A stretch of 64,000 bases of DNA from Propioniciclava tarda (GCF_900182665.1 NZ_FXTL01000015.1:1-64000); one strand, 5' to 3'; shown: positions 36,250 to 44,596, counted from the first letter of the stretch. A program made the numbers and translations. Notes: a model not told the origin generated them from the sequence alone.

Positions 36250-36265
36250 GTTACGCGCGAGTTAC
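36250..36265 (-). promoter_or_regulatory. GlnR-like half-sites between glnA2 and the P1 peptidase gene
   Basis: Read towards glnA2 the sequence is GTAAC, six bases, GTAAC. The spacing and first unit match the GlnR consensus (GTnAC, n6, GAAAC); the second differs at one position. It lies 24-39 bases upstream of the glnA2 start codon, and 11-26 bases upstream of the divergent peptidase start, so it could affect either gene. Confidence 0.45.
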
Positions 36266-36275
36266 AGTTCCGGGC

Positions 36276-37127
36276 ATGCTGATGCCCGTTCCCGGCGTGC
36301 GCGTCGGGCACTCCACGGACGCCGTGGGCGCGACCGGCTGCACCGTCGTCGAGCTGCCGGCTGGCTCGATCGCTTCGTACGAGGTCCGGGGCGGTGCGCC
36401 GGCCTGTCGCGAGTTGCTGCCCTTGGAGCCGGACAAGTCGGTGACGACGGTGGACGCCGTGCTGTTGACCGGTGGGTCGGTGTTCGGGCTCGCCGCCGCG
36501 GACGGAGTCGTCCGCTACCTGGCCGAGCGCGGCCGGGGCGTCGGGACGCCCGCGGGACCCGTCCCGATCGTGCCGACGCTGGGGCTGTTCGATCTCGCCT
36601 CCGGGTCGTCGGACGCCCGCCCGGACGCGGACGCGGGCTACGCAGCGATGGCTGCGGCGGCGTCCGAGTTCGCGGTGGGCCGCGTCGGCGCCGGAACGGG
36701 CGCGTCGGCGTCCAACTGGCGCCGTGAGGGACGCCGAGGCGGCGGCCTGGGCTACGGCGAACGTCGCCTCGGCGACGTCATCGTCGCCGCCATCGTGGCC
36801 GTCAACGCCTTCGGCGACATCGTGGACGCCGTCGGCGCCGATGCGCTGGACGCCGTCGCGGCCCTCTCCGCGGCGTTCGACTTCGACCGGACTAACACCA
36901 CCATCGGCGTGGTCGTCACCAACGCGCGGCTCGACAAGGTGGCCTGCCGGATCGTGGCCCAAGGCGCCCACGACGGGCTTGCCCGGTCCGTCACGCCGCC
37001 GCACACACGCTTCGACGGGGACGGCTTCGTCGCGGCGGCCACCGGCGAGGTTGCGACGCACCCCGACGTCGTGCGGATGCTGGCCGTCGCGGCGGTCGCC
37101 GAGGCGATCCGCTCGACGGCGTCCTGA
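36276..37127 (+). CDS. P1-family (DmpA/S58-like) peptidase
   Basis: A 283-residue protein of the DmpA/peptidase S58 family. It has PGVRVGHSTDAVGATGCTVV at the N-terminus, VDAVLLTGGSVFGLAAADGVVRYL, GRVGAGTGAS, and the likely autoprocessing site before Thr in NTTIGVVVTNA. Family members self-cleave into two chains to expose a Ser/Thr nucleophile and act as aminopeptidases. The ATG at 36276 follows TACAGT by eight bases and lacks a ribosome-binding site, so a leaderless message is likely. The gene is especially rich in GGACGCC/GGCGTCC heptamers, about ten in 850 bases. Confidence 0.88.
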   Translation: MLMPVPGVRVGHSTDAVGATGCTVVELPAGSIASYEVRGGAPACRELLPLEPDKSVTTVDAVLLTGGSVFGLAAADGVVRYLAERGRGVGTPAGPVPIVPTLGLFDLASGSSDARPDADAGYAAMAAAASEFAVGRVGAGTGASASNWRREGRRGGGLGYGERRLGDVIVAAIVAVNAFGDIVDAVGADALDAVAALSAAFDFDRTNTTIGVVVTNARLDKVACRIVAQGAHDGLARSVTPPHTRFDGDGFVAAATGEVATHPDVVRMLAVAAVAEAIRSTAS

Positions 37128-37133
37128 GGCGCG

Positions 37134-37370
37134 TCAGCCCAGGAGGCGGAGCAAGGACGCCGCGGGGTCCGCTGCCTCTCCCCTGACTCCGCCAAGGCCG
37201 TGTGCCCGCCGGGCGAGCGCGTCGACATCGACGCCGGTCGCGGCGCCGAAGATACGCGCGGTGTCGCCCTCCAGGCGGTGCACCAGATGGGCGTCCAGGT
37301 CGAACACCACCGAGGAGCCCTCGAAGAGTTCGGTGTGCAGATTCGAGCGTGCGGCCCCAGTGATGGCCAT
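37134..37370 (-). CDS. Small protein, possibly PqqD-like
   Basis: A 78-residue protein. The segment SSVVFDLDAHLVHRLEGDTARIFGAATG resembles the start of PqqD-like peptide-chaperone domains (a strand, LxxL/NxTAxxI, then a helix), followed by VDVDALARRAHGLGG. PqqD-type proteins present precursor peptides to radical-SAM or other modifying enzymes, but no such partner is seen nearby, so the assignment is tentative. AAAGGA lies eight bases before the ATG, supporting translation. It converges with the P1 peptidase gene with only six bases between stops. Confidence 0.55.
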   Translation of the reverse strand: MAITGAARSNLHTELFEGSSVVFDLDAHLVHRLEGDTARIFGAATGVDVDALARRAHGLGGVRGEAADPAASLLRLLG

Positions 37371-37537
37371 CTGGTGATCCTTTCGAGTTCATGGTCCGCG
37401 CCAGGAAATTCATCGGCGCCTTGCAGAACCTAAGGTGCATGCCGGCCACCACGCATGTCGTCTGATCAGGGGACAAGGGCAGACAGTGACCGGCAGCGCC
37501 CGTTCAGATCGCGCCGCCGACCCGCTAGCGTGGCCGG

Positions 37538-37921
37538 ATGATCACCGCGGTTCACACGCTCATCTACTCCGATGAGCCGGACGCCACGCGCGCGTTCCTG
37601 ACAGACGTGCTGCGCTGGCCGTCGATCAACGTCGGTGGCGGGTGGCCCATCTACGCGACGGGACCGTCCGAGCTGGGCGTCCATCCCACGAGTAACGAAC
37701 ACGAGGGTGTGGTGCACACCTCGCCGCGGCAGCACGAGATCGCTCTGGTCTGCGATGACATCACGACGACCGTGGCCGAGTTGACCGGACGCGGGGCTCG
37801 GTTCACGCGGGAGATCCGCGACGAGGGCTGGGGGCTGACGGCGCCGGTCGAGGTGCCGGGGGCCGATCCGATCCTGATCTACCAGGCCCGGCACCCGCTC
37901 GCGGCGTTCGGAGTCAACTGA
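37538..37921 (+). CDS. VOC-family (glyoxalase/bleomycin-resistance fold) protein
   Basis: A 127-residue protein with the paired beta-alpha-beta modules of the vicinal-oxygen-chelate fold: AVHTLIYSDEPDATRAFLTDVLRW and, in the second half, HEIALVCDDITTTVAELTGRGARF with DPILIYQARHP at the end. Substrate and metal ligands are uncertain. A TAGCGT hexamer ends about eight bases before the ATG, as for the aminotransferase gene, suggesting a leaderless message. Confidence 0.85.
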   Translation: MITAVHTLIYSDEPDATRAFLTDVLRWPSINVGGGWPIYATGPSELGVHPTSNEHEGVVHTSPRQHEIALVCDDITTTVAELTGRGARFTREIRDEGWGLTAPVEVPGADPILIYQARHPLAAFGVN

Positions 37922-37955
37922 TTCTCTTGCGGCGCGGACTAGTCAAACCTTTTCT

Positions 37956-37985
37956 TTGATCTTCATCCTCTGCAAGCCATATGCT
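37956..37985 (+). promoter_or_regulatory. Sigma-70-type promoter of the satD-like gene
   Basis: TTGATC (37956-37961), an 18-base spacer and TATGCT (37980-37985) lie in an unusually AT-rich patch. The ATG of the next gene begins seven bases after the -10 hexamer, so transcription should start at or next to the initiator codon. Confidence 0.65.
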
Positions 37986-37991
37986 TGACCG

Positions 37992-38618
37992 ATGACCGTG
38001 GAACCGTCGCCGCAGTGGGCCCTCATCGGCGACCTGATCGCGTCTCGCGACTCGGGTGACCGAGGCGCCCTGCATGCCGCGCTGACGGCCGCGCTCAAAG
38101 CGACCAACGAGGCGGTCGAGGCGATTACTCCCCTCAAGGTCACGGTCGGCGACGAGTTCCAGGGCGCGTACGGACGCCTCGGCGACGCCCTCCGCGCCAC
38201 GCATCTGGTCAGGCTCGCTCTGACCGGCACGGCGGGCGTCCGGTTCGGGCTCGGCTTCGGAGGCGTCCGGGTGCTCGATGCGGAGCGGGGCCTCGAGGAC
38301 GGCCCCGCCTGGTGGGCCGCCCGAGACGCCATCAACGAGGTCGAACGAGCCGCGCGGCGGCCGGGGGGCGCGGCGCTGAGGACCGGGCTGCCCGCCCTGG
38401 TCGGCCCCGGCGATCGCGCGGCGGTGCTGCTGATCGATGGCGCGCTGGCGAAACTGTCGGACACGGCTCGTACGATCCTGTTCACGGTGATCACGGGTGG
38501 ACGCCGCAGCGACGTCGCCGATCGGCTAGGCATCACACCCCAGGCCGTCAGCCACCACGTGACCACGCATCAACTGGCCCTGCTGGGTCAGGCGATGACG
38601 ACGTTGTGGGAGGTGTGA
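37992..38618 (+). CDS. SatD-family protein
   Basis: A 208-residue protein of the SatD family: WALIGDLIASRDSGDRGALHAALTAAL at the N-terminus, LKVTVGDEFQGAYG in the middle and a C-terminal helix-turn-helix-like stretch (GRRSDVADRLGITPQAVSHHV). SatD was named in streptococcal secretion and acid tolerance but the molecular role is unknown. The HTH-like end suggests DNA binding. The upstream promoter predicts a leaderless mRNA. The stop overlaps the start of the next membrane-protein gene (TGATG), so the two probably act together. Confidence 0.85.
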   Translation: MTVEPSPQWALIGDLIASRDSGDRGALHAALTAALKATNEAVEAITPLKVTVGDEFQGAYGRLGDALRATHLVRLALTGTAGVRFGLGFGGVRVLDAERGLEDGPAWWAARDAINEVERAARRPGGAALRTGLPALVGPGDRAAVLLIDGALAKLSDTARTILFTVITGGRRSDVADRLGITPQAVSHHVTTHQLALLGQAMTTLWEV

Positions 38619-39376
38619 TGACCTGGCTGGCCATCCTGTGGCTGGGCATCGGTGTCGCGTGCCTGGTTCGCGAGTCCTGGGGCGGACGCCGCTGGCTCGC
38701 GTCCGCTGGCGTCGGGATCGCCTGTCAGCTGGTCCTGGCGGCGTTGGCCCTGGATTTCGACGGGCCGAGCGTCATCGTCGTGATCGTCTGCGCCGCCTTG
38801 GTGGTGGCCTACGAGTGGTGGCACCACGCGCCCCCGACCACGTCGCGCGACGCCTTGATCGGGCTGGGCCTCATCGGTTTCCCGACCGCGATGGTGCTGA
38901 CGCTGTCGGGGGTGGCGCCCGAGGCGTCCGGCCTGATCTCGGGCTGGCTACGGCACCTGCCGTTCCTGCCAGCAGGCACCAAGAGCGCTGGGCACGTGCT
39001 CGCGCTCGGGGCCGCGTTCATCCTGAACCTGGCCGCGGGCAACACGATCGTGCGCGACGTCCTGGTGGCGTCCGGCGTGTCACCGGCTGCCCAGGGGCCG
39101 ACCGGCACTCCTCCGGTGCTGACTCAGCCGCGCCTTCGTGGCGGACGGGTGCTGGGTCCGATGGAACGCGTGCTGATCCTGGGGTTCGGGGCGGGCGGCA
39201 ACCTCGCTGCCGCCGCGCTGGTGATCGCCGCGAAGGGGCTGGTGCGCTTCCCCGAACTCTCGGCGACGTCACGGTCGGAGAACGGCCCGCGGATCGACGA
39301 GGTCACCGAGTACTTCTTGATCGGCAGCTTCGCCAGCCTGCTGCTGGCGCTGGGGTGCGTCGCGGTGACGACCTGA
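38618..39376 (+). CDS. Membrane protein coupled to the SatD-like gene
   Basis: A 252-residue protein with about six to seven hydrophobic segments (for example AILWLGIGVACLVRESW, SVIVVIVCAALVVAYEWW, ALIGLGLIGFPTAMVLTL and FLIGSFASLLLALGCVAVTT). A hydrophilic loop near residues 150-175 is rich in proline. I recognise no defined family, although SatD genes elsewhere commonly pair with a membrane protein. Its first ATG lies within the satD stop, showing translational coupling. Confidence 0.75.
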   Translation: MTWLAILWLGIGVACLVRESWGGRRWLASAGVGIACQLVLAALALDFDGPSVIVVIVCAALVVAYEWWHHAPPTTSRDALIGLGLIGFPTAMVLTLSGVAPEASGLISGWLRHLPFLPAGTKSAGHVLALGAAFILNLAAGNTIVRDVLVASGVSPAAQGPTGTPPVLTQPRLRGGRVLGPMERVLILGFGAGGNLAAAALVIAAKGLVRFPELSATSRSENGPRIDEVTEYFLIGSFASLLLALGCVAVTT

Positions 39377-39393
39377 CCGGGGTCCTGGATAGG

Positions 39394-39609
39394 TCAGCTG
39401 AAGGGGTTCCAGTCGGCGTCTTTGTCGCCCGCCTCGTCGACATCCTCCTCCTGGGCGTCCCAGGCCTCGTTGCGCTCACGCACCTTCTCGAGCGCGTCGC
39501 TCGCCTCGGCGTAGGTCTCGTAGGGACCGAGTCGGTCCTCGCTCTTGCAGCCGTCGTAGGGCTCTACGGCGTGGTGCTTGAGGCAGTAGTACCACGGTCC
39601 TTCGGTCAC
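39394..39609 (-). CDS. Small acidic SPOR-like protein
   Basis: A 71-residue protein: TEGPWYYCLKHHAVEPYDG, then LGPYETYAEASDALEKVRERNEAWD and an acidic tail ending DWNPFS. The GPYxTYAEAxxALE pattern resembles the short single SPOR-like proteins often found near actinobacterial map genes; function is unknown. The GTG start at 39609 has AGGAG seven bases upstream, whereas the longer frame to 39705 would overlap the map gene. It is divergent from map and converges with the SatD pair. Confidence 0.7.
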   Translation of the reverse strand: MTEGPWYYCLKHHAVEPYDGCKSEDRLGPYETYAEASDALEKVRERNEAWDAQEEDVDEAGDKDADWNPFS

Positions 39610-39643
39610 GTTCGTCTCCTGTGATTCGGGCTCCGGCTTGGGC

Positions 39644-39666
39644 GGACGCCTCGCGCGCAGGCGTCC
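39644..39666. repeat. Inverted pair of the GGACGCC heptamer
   Basis: GGACGCCT (39644-39651) and AGGCGTCC (39659-39666) form an 8-bp stem around CGCGCGC in the 82-base gap between two divergent starts. It is one of several intergenic inverted pairs of the over-represented heptamer. Confidence 0.6.
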
Positions 39667-39691
39667 AACACAGTGAACTATGATCGCCGCC

Positions 39692-40540
39692 GTGACAGCA
39701 ATCAAGCCTTACGCGATCAGCGCTCGACGGGCGGTCCCGGCGGGGATCGTCCGGCCGACGTATGTCGATCGTCCCGCGCCGGAGCGCTACACGGGCAGCC
39801 ACGTGCAAACGCCCGAGACGATCGAGAACATGCGCGTGTCCGGACGCATCGCGCACAACGCGATGCTCGAGGCCGCCAAGGCGATCGCGCCGGGCGTCAC
39901 GACCGACGAGTTGGACGCCGTCGCGCACGAGTACATGTGCGACCACGGCGCCTACCCGTCGGCGCTGGGCTACCGCGGCTTCCCGAAGGCGATCTGCACC
40001 TCAGTCAACGAGGTGATCTGCCACGGCATCCCGGACGCGCGTCCCCTCGAGGACGGCGACCTGGTCAAGATCGACGTGACGGCGTACAAGAACGGCGTCC
40101 ACGGCGACAACTGCGGCACCTTCTTCTGCGGCGACGTGCCGCAGGCGTGGCGCGACCTGTCGGACCGGACGCACGAGGCGTTGAACCGGGCCATCAAGGC
40201 GGTGCGTCCCGGGCGGGAGATCAACGTCATCGGACGCGTCATCGAGTCGTACGCCAAGAGGTTCGGCTACGGAGTCGTGCGCGATTACACGGGGCACGGC
40301 GTTCACTCGGTGTTCCACTCGGGGCTGGTGATCCCGCACTACGACGAGCCGGCGTTCGACACGGTGATGGAGGTCGGCATGACCTTCACGATCGAGCCGA
40401 TGCTGACCCTGGGCGACTACCGCAGCGACGTCTGGGACGACGGCTGGACGGTCGTCACCATCGACGGCTCGCCGTGCGCGCAATGGGAGCACTCGATCGT
40501 GGTCACCGAACACGGCGCGGAGATCCTGACCGCGTCCTGA
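39692..40540 (+). CDS. map: Methionine aminopeptidase, type I
   Basis: A 282-residue metallopeptidase that removes initiator methionine from nascent proteins. It has [22 protein letters not shown], the metal-ligand aspartates in [20 protein letters not shown], histidine in [11 protein letters not shown], and the glutamates in FTIEPML and QWEHSIVV. I place the start at GTG 39692, because TATGAT (39679-39684) ends seven bases upstream and looks like a -10 element of a leaderless transcript; the ATG at 39680 lies inside that hexamer. The N-terminal extension of about 40 residues before the catalytic domain is typical of actinobacterial MapB. It is followed closely by rnpB on the other strand. 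Confidence 0.95.
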   Translation: MTAIKPYAISARRAVPAGIVRPTYVDRPAPERYTGSHVQTPETIENMRVSGRIAHNAMLEAAKAIAPGVTTDELDAVAHEYMCDHGAYPSALGYRGFPKAICTSVNEVICHGIPDARPLEDGDLVKIDVTAYKNGVHGDNCGTFFCGDVPQAWRDLSDRTHEALNRAIKAVRPGREINVIGRVIESYAKRFGYGVVRDYTGHGVHSVFHSGLVIPHYDEPAFDTVMEVGMTFTIEPMLTLGDYRSDVWDDGWTVVTIDGSPCAQWEHSIVVTEHGAEILTAS

Positions 40541-40545
40541 CAAGG

Positions 40546-40945
40546 GGATGAGCCGGCCTGTAAGCCGGATTCTGTCGTTCACGAAGAACGGGTGACCATC
40601 CATCTGCGACGGCTGTTGCCAGCCGCCTTCGGTCCGCCGGCGCGTGCGCCGGTGATGCCGTGCGACCTACCCGGACGCCTCGCGCGGGCAGCGCTCGGAC
40701 GGCGTCCGCGGGCCGAAGCCCTTCTTGGTCTTGCTCCAGGTGGGGTTTACCGAGCCACCCCCGTCACCGGGGATGCTGGTGGTCTCTTACACCGCCGTTT
40801 CACCCTTACCCCCGAAGGGGCGGTCTGTTTTCTGTGGCACTGTCCCGCGGGTCACCCCGGGTGGGCGTTACCCACCACCTTGCCCTGTGGAGTCCGGACT
40901 TTCCTCGACGCTCGCGCGCCGCGGTCACCCGGCCGACTCATCCGC
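40546..40945 (-). ncRNA. rnpB: RNase P RNA, bacterial type A
   Basis: The catalytic RNA of RNase P, on the minus strand. The 5' end reads CGGATGAGTCGGCCGGGTGA, followed by the conserved GAGGAAAGTCCGGACTCC and GGGTAACGCCC elements. ACAGAAAACAGACCGCCC is recognisable further on, with GGTAAGGGTGAAACGG after it. The 3' end contains AGAATCCGGCTTACAGGCCG, which pairs with the 5' region. Ends are estimated from the pairing of the first and last conserved segments, to within about ten bases. It is about 400 nucleotides, usual for actinobacteria. Confidence 0.97.
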
Positions 40946-41010
40946 CGGACAGTCTAGAGCCCGGACGCCGCGGGCGGCTCCGCATCGAGTCCAAGCAGGG
41001 GCAGCTGACC

Positions 41011-41048
41011 ACGGAGCCGACCTTCGTCCCGTTTGCCGACGTCCGAAC
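41011..41048 (-). repeat. Partial copy of a dispersed intergenic element
   Basis: Read on the minus strand, this stretch closely matches 55083-55120: both contain GTTCGGACGTCGGC, an AA(A/G)CGG run, then AAGGTCGGCTCCGT. The two copies are 14 kb apart in non-coding DNA. Confidence 0.65.
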
Positions 41049-41088
41049 CTCGGCGAAACGGACGAGCCCTCGGCGAAACGGACGAGCC
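41049..41088 (+). repeat. Perfect 20-bp tandem duplication
   Basis: CTCGGCGAAACGGACGAGCC at 41049-41068 is repeated exactly at 41069-41088. It abuts the dispersed element and lies between rnpB and the osmoprotectant importer. Confidence 0.85.
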
Positions 41089-41134
41089 TCGGCCCTGTGC
41101 AGGCTGACCCTCCACGGGCCGTGTTCAAGGTCGG

Positions 41135-42037
41135 CTACGCGAGACCCTGGGCCTTCAGCCACTCGGACGCGACCGCGGAGGCGTCCTTCTTGTCGACGAC
41201 CACCTTGGTCACCAACCCGGCCAACGTGTCCGTGTCAAGCTTCGCGGAGACCGCGTTCAGCGCGCCTTTGACGGTGTCGGACGCCTTCGCCTTGGTGATC
41301 ACCGGGATGACGTTCTGAGCCCCGAACAGGTTCTTCGGATCATCGAGCACGACGAAGCCGTTGGCCTTGATCGACGGATCCGTGGTGAACAGGTTCGTCG
41401 CCTGCACCTGGTCGTTCTTCAGCGCCTGCACCGACAGGGGTCCGGCGACGTCCAGCGGCTTGAACTCCTTGAACGTCACGCCGTACACCGACGCTAAGCC
41501 GGGGACGCCGTTGGCGCGCGTCGGCCACTCCGGGGGGCCACCCAGCACGAGCTGGCCGGCGACCGGCGCCAGATCGGCGATCGACGTCAGCGAGTACTTG
41601 GACGCCGTCGCGGCCGTCACCACGACCGCGTCCTTGTCCTGGGCCTTGGCCGGCTCGAGCGCGACCAGTGTGTCGGGCAGCGCCGCACGCAGAGCGGCGA
41701 GCGCCTTGGCCTCGTCGGCCACGTCGGCGTCCTTGTTCAGGTACTTGGCGAAGTTGCCGGTGTACTCCGGAATCAGGTTGATCTCACCGCTCTTCAGCGC
41801 CGGCACGTAGGTCTCGCGCGAGGCGATGTTGAGCTTCGTCGTGACGGCCACGCCCTTCGCCTTGAGCGCCTCCGCGTAGATGTCGGCGAGCAACTCGCTT
41901 TCGGGGAAGTTCGCCGAACCGACGACGATCGACTCGCCGGACGCGCCCGCACCGGACGACGCCATCGGGTTACCAGCACAGCCCGCGAGGGCGAGGGCGG
42001 CCAGCACACCGGCGGCCGCGATCCGAATCAGCTTCAT
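41135..42037 (-). CDS. Osmoprotectant ABC transporter substrate-binding lipoprotein (OpuAC/ProX type)
   Basis: A 300-residue lipoprotein with signal peptide and lipobox LALAGC. The OpuAC-like domain is visible in IVVGSANFPESELLADIYAEALKAKGV, LIPEYTGNFAKYL and TNLFTTDPSIKANGFVVLDDP. These are hallmarks of choline/glycine betaine/ectoine-type binding proteins; the aromatic-box residues cannot be assigned with confidence. It is last in a four-gene minus-strand operon with two permeases and an ATPase. Confidence 0.92.
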   Translation of the reverse strand: MKLIRIAAAGVLAALALAGCAGNPMASSGAGASGESIVVGSANFPESELLADIYAEALKAKGVAVTTKLNIASRETYVPALKSGEINLIPEYTGNFAKYLNKDADVADEAKALAALRAALPDTLVALEPAKAQDKDAVVVTAATASKYSLTSIADLAPVAGQLVLGGPPEWPTRANGVPGLASVYGVTFKEFKPLDVAGPLSVQALKNDQVQATNLFTTDPSIKANGFVVLDDPKNLFGAQNVIPVITKAKASDTVKGALNAVSAKLDTDTLAGLVTKVVVDKKDASAVASEWLKAQGLA

Positions 42038-42051
42038 CTCGTTCTCTTCCT

Positions 42052-42780
42052 TCAGGCGACCGGGTTGGCCGGGGTTGGGTTCTTACGGTCGATGGGACGC
42101 CGCCTCGCAGGAACCAGCCCCGGCGAGATGGCCACGCGCTGGACGAGCGCGAACACGAGGTCGACGGCCAGCGCCAGCGCCGCCACCAGCACAGCACCGG
42201 CCGCCATCTGGCCGTAGTCTCGCACGGCCTGCCCGTCGATGAGCAGGCGCCCGAGCCCGCCCACGCTGACCGCCGCGGCAATCGTGGCGGTCGCCACCAC
42301 TTGCAAGGCCGCCGATCGGAGCCCCCCGAAGAGCAGCGGCAAAGCGCACGGCAGCTCGACCCCGAACAGCACCTCGCGCGACGACATCCCCATCGCCTTC
42401 GCGGCGTCCCGGGCCAGGGGGTCGACGGCGTCCACGCCCGCATAGGCCCCGGCGAGGATGGGCGGCACGGCCAGCACCACCAGCACCAGGATCGACGGCA
42501 CGACAAACGCCAAGTCACCCCGAATCCGCGGCCCGAGCACCAGGACGGCCACGAACAGCAGCCCCAACGTCGGGACCGACCGCATGCCGTTGACGAGGTT
42601 GACCACCGCCCAGCGACCGCGTCCGGTGTGGCCGACCCACAGGCCGAGCGGGACGCCGATCGCCGCGGCCACCAGCAAGGTCACCAGCGTGTAGATCAGG
42701 TGCTCCAGCACGCGGGCGGGAATCCCGCCCGACCCCTGCCAGTGCGCGGGATCGGTCAGGTAGGCGAGGATCAGGTTCAT
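42052..42780 (-). CDS. Osmoprotectant ABC transporter permease
   Basis: A 242-residue inner-membrane permease with the BPD_transp_1 fold. It has LVTLLVAAAIGVPLGLWVG at the first core helix, VNGMRSVPTLGLLFV (a proline-centred motif of ProW-type permeases) and an EAA-like loop (LARDAAKAMGMSSREVLFGVELP). The ATG at 42780 overlaps the stop of the upstream permease gene (ATGA). It pairs with that permease to form the channel, as in OpuBB/OpuBD or ProW/ProZ systems. Confidence 0.92.
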   Translation of the reverse strand: MNLILAYLTDPAHWQGSGGIPARVLEHLIYTLVTLLVAAAIGVPLGLWVGHTGRGRWAVVNLVNGMRSVPTLGLLFVAVLVLGPRIRGDLAFVVPSILVLVVLAVPPILAGAYAGVDAVDPLARDAAKAMGMSSREVLFGVELPCALPLLFGGLRSAALQVVATATIAAAVSVGGLGRLLIDGQAVRDYGQMAAGAVLVAALALAVDLVFALVQRVAISPGLVPARRRPIDRKNPTPANPVA

Positions 42781-43421
42781 CCCGCTCGCCCCCCGCGCAG
42801 CCACGGCGTGACCGCCCTCGCCAGGGCCACAATGGCCAGGTCGAGAATCAACGCCAAGACGATGCAGGCCACGATGCCGACCACGATCGGGTCGAGGAAA
42901 TCGCGCGCGAATCCGTCGGTGAAGAGCGAGCCCAACTGGGCGATGCCGATGAGCGCCGCGACCGACACGATCGACACGTTACTCACCGCAGCGACCCGCA
43001 GGCCCGCCGCGATCACGGGCACCGCCAACGGCAGTTCGACCGTGACGAAGCGCCGCACCGGACCAATCCCCATCGCGGTCGCCGCCTGTCGCACCTGCTC
43101 CGGCACCGACGAGAGTCCGTCGGCGACCGTCCGGACCAACAGCGCCACCGTGTACAGCGTCAGCGCCACGATGACGTTCAGCGGGTTGAGGATTCCCAAC
43201 CCCAGCACGAGCGGCATCAGAACGAACAGCGCCAGCGACGGGATCGTGTAGAGCAGCCCGGACGCGGTGATGAGCGGCGTGTACAGCCGCGGGAACCGGG
43301 TCGCCAGCCACCCCAGCGGCACGGCCAAGGCCAGGCCCACGACGAGCGGGACCACAGCCAAGTAGGCATGCGTCACCAGCAGACCGCCCACCTGCGCGAG
43401 GTGATCCAGGAACCACGTCAT
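42777..43421 (-). CDS. Osmoprotectant ABC transporter permease
   Basis: A 214-residue permease with the same fold as its downstream partner: HAYLAVVPLVVGLALAVPLGWLATRF, SGLLYTIPSLALFVLMPLVLG and the EAA loop VRQAATAMGIGPVRRFVTVELP. It overlaps the ATPase gene stop (43418-43421, ATGA) and the next permease start, so the whole operon is translationally linked. Confidence 0.92.
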   Translation of the reverse strand: MTWFLDHLAQVGGLLVTHAYLAVVPLVVGLALAVPLGWLATRFPRLYTPLITASGLLYTIPSLALFVLMPLVLGLGILNPLNVIVALTLYTVALLVRTVADGLSSVPEQVRQAATAMGIGPVRRFVTVELPLAVPVIAAGLRVAAVSNVSIVSVAALIGIAQLGSLFTDGFARDFLDPIVVGIVACIVLALILDLAIVALARAVTPWLRGGRAG

Positions 43422-44554
43422 GGCGCGCCGTCGCCGTTCGAACTCGCGGGAGTCCCGTCCGCCGATCCTCCCGCGCCTTCGATCGCCGCCAGGACGTCGT
43501 GCGCGCTGACGGTTCCGATGAGGCGCCCGGCATCGTCGGTCAGGACGCCTCGGCGGCTGGGCGCCGACAGGGCGGCGTCCAGCGCGGCTCGAAGCGAACC
43601 GGACGCCCGCGCGACGGTTCCGCCGCGGTGCAGGTCCGAACGCTCGACGCGAGCCCCCAGCCGCGCCGGCTCGACCCAGCCGACGGGTGCCCCTGCCTCG
43701 TCGACGATCAGCAGCCAAGCCGCGCCCGAGGCGACCGAGCGCGCGGCGTCCGAGCTGGTACCCAAGACGACCGTGGGCTCCGTGCCGATCGGCACCGAGC
43801 CGCCGGGGGCGAACGCCAATCCGCGGTAGCCGCGGTCGCGGCCCAGGAAGTCGGCGACGAAGTCGTCGGCAGGATCGGCGAGCAGCCGCTCGGGAGACGC
43901 GAGCTGCGCCAGCGTGCCCCCGACCCGCAACACGGCCACCTGGTCGCCCAGCTTCACCGCCTCGTCGATGTCGTGGGTCACGAACACGATCGTCTTGCCG
44001 AGCTCGCCCTGCAGCCGCAGGAACTCGTCCTGCAACTGCTCGCGGACCTGGGGATCGACCGCGCTGAACGGCTCGTCCATCAGCATGATCGGAGGGTCCG
44101 CAGCGAGCGCCCGAGCGACGCCCACCCGCTGCTGTTGGCCACCCGAGAGCTGGTTCGGGTAGCGCTTCGCCAGCGACGTCGAGAGCCCCATGCGTTCGAG
44201 CAGCTCCATCGCGGACGCCCGCGCCTGCGTCTTGGGCACCCCCAGCAGCAGCGGAACGGTGGCGATGTTGTCGAGCACCGTGCGGTGCGGGAAAAGCCCG
44301 CCGCTCTGAATCACGTAGCCCATGCCACGTCGCAGTTCGTCGGCGTTCATGCCGGAGATGTCTCGGCCGTCGACGGTGATGCTTCCCGACGTCGGCTCGA
44401 TCATCTTGTTGATCATCCGCAGCGAGGTCGTCTTGCCGCAGCCGGAGGGCCCGACCAACACCGTGATCTGGCCCGTGGGCGCCTCCAGCGTCAGGCCGTC
44501 GACCGCAACGGTTCCGTCGGGGTACGTCTTGCGGACGTCGCTGAACCGGATCAC
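43418..44554 (-). CDS. Osmoprotectant ABC transporter ATP-binding protein with CBS-like tail
   Basis: A 378-residue ATPase of the ProV/OpuCA class. Walker A is GPSGCGKTTSLR, signature LSGGQQQRVGVARA and Walker B PPIMLMDEPFSAVDP. After the ABC domain (about residues 1-235) the tail contains two degenerate CBS-like segments (WLLIVDEAGAPVGWVE and RRGVLTDDAGRLIGTVSAHDVL) that in relatives sense ionic strength. Loss of motif in the first CBS segment is possible. GTG at 44554 is chosen for its AAGGG ribosome-binding site; the longer frame starts in an intergenic hairpin. Confidence 0.92.
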   Translation of the reverse strand: MIRFSDVRKTYPDGTVAVDGLTLEAPTGQITVLVGPSGCGKTTSLRMINKMIEPTSGSITVDGRDISGMNADELRRGMGYVIQSGGLFPHRTVLDNIATVPLLLGVPKTQARASAMELLERMGLSTSLAKRYPNQLSGGQQQRVGVARALAADPPIMLMDEPFSAVDPQVREQLQDEFLRLQGELGKTIVFVTHDIDEAVKLGDQVAVLRVGGTLAQLASPERLLADPADDFVADFLGRDRGYRGLAFAPGGSVPIGTEPTVVLGTSSDAARSVASGAAWLLIVDEAGAPVGWVEPARLGARVERSDLHRGGTVARASGSLRAALDAALSAPSRRGVLTDDAGRLIGTVSAHDVLAAIEGAGGSADGTPASSNGDGAP

Positions 44555-44577
44555 GCGCGGCCCTTCTGCTGGGGTTT

Positions 44578-44596
44578 GGACGCCCCAGGGGCGTCC
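44578..44596. repeat. Inverted pair of GGACGCCCC upstream of the osmoprotectant operon
   Basis: GGACGCCCC (44578-44586), one base, and GGGGCGTCC (44588-44596) make a perfect 9-bp palindrome between the RNB gene stop and the ATPase start. It could act as a terminator for either direction or be a heptamer-pair element. Confidence 0.55.

Noticed and set aside
35016-37061. 681-codon minus-strand open frame over glnA2 and the P1 peptidase gene
   Set aside because: It covers glnA2 out of frame and the P1 peptidase gene in antisense; both real genes have clear families.
40660-41271. Open frames inside rnpB and its flank
   Set aside because: The region encodes RNase P RNA, whose conserved elements are plainly visible; the frames are incidental.
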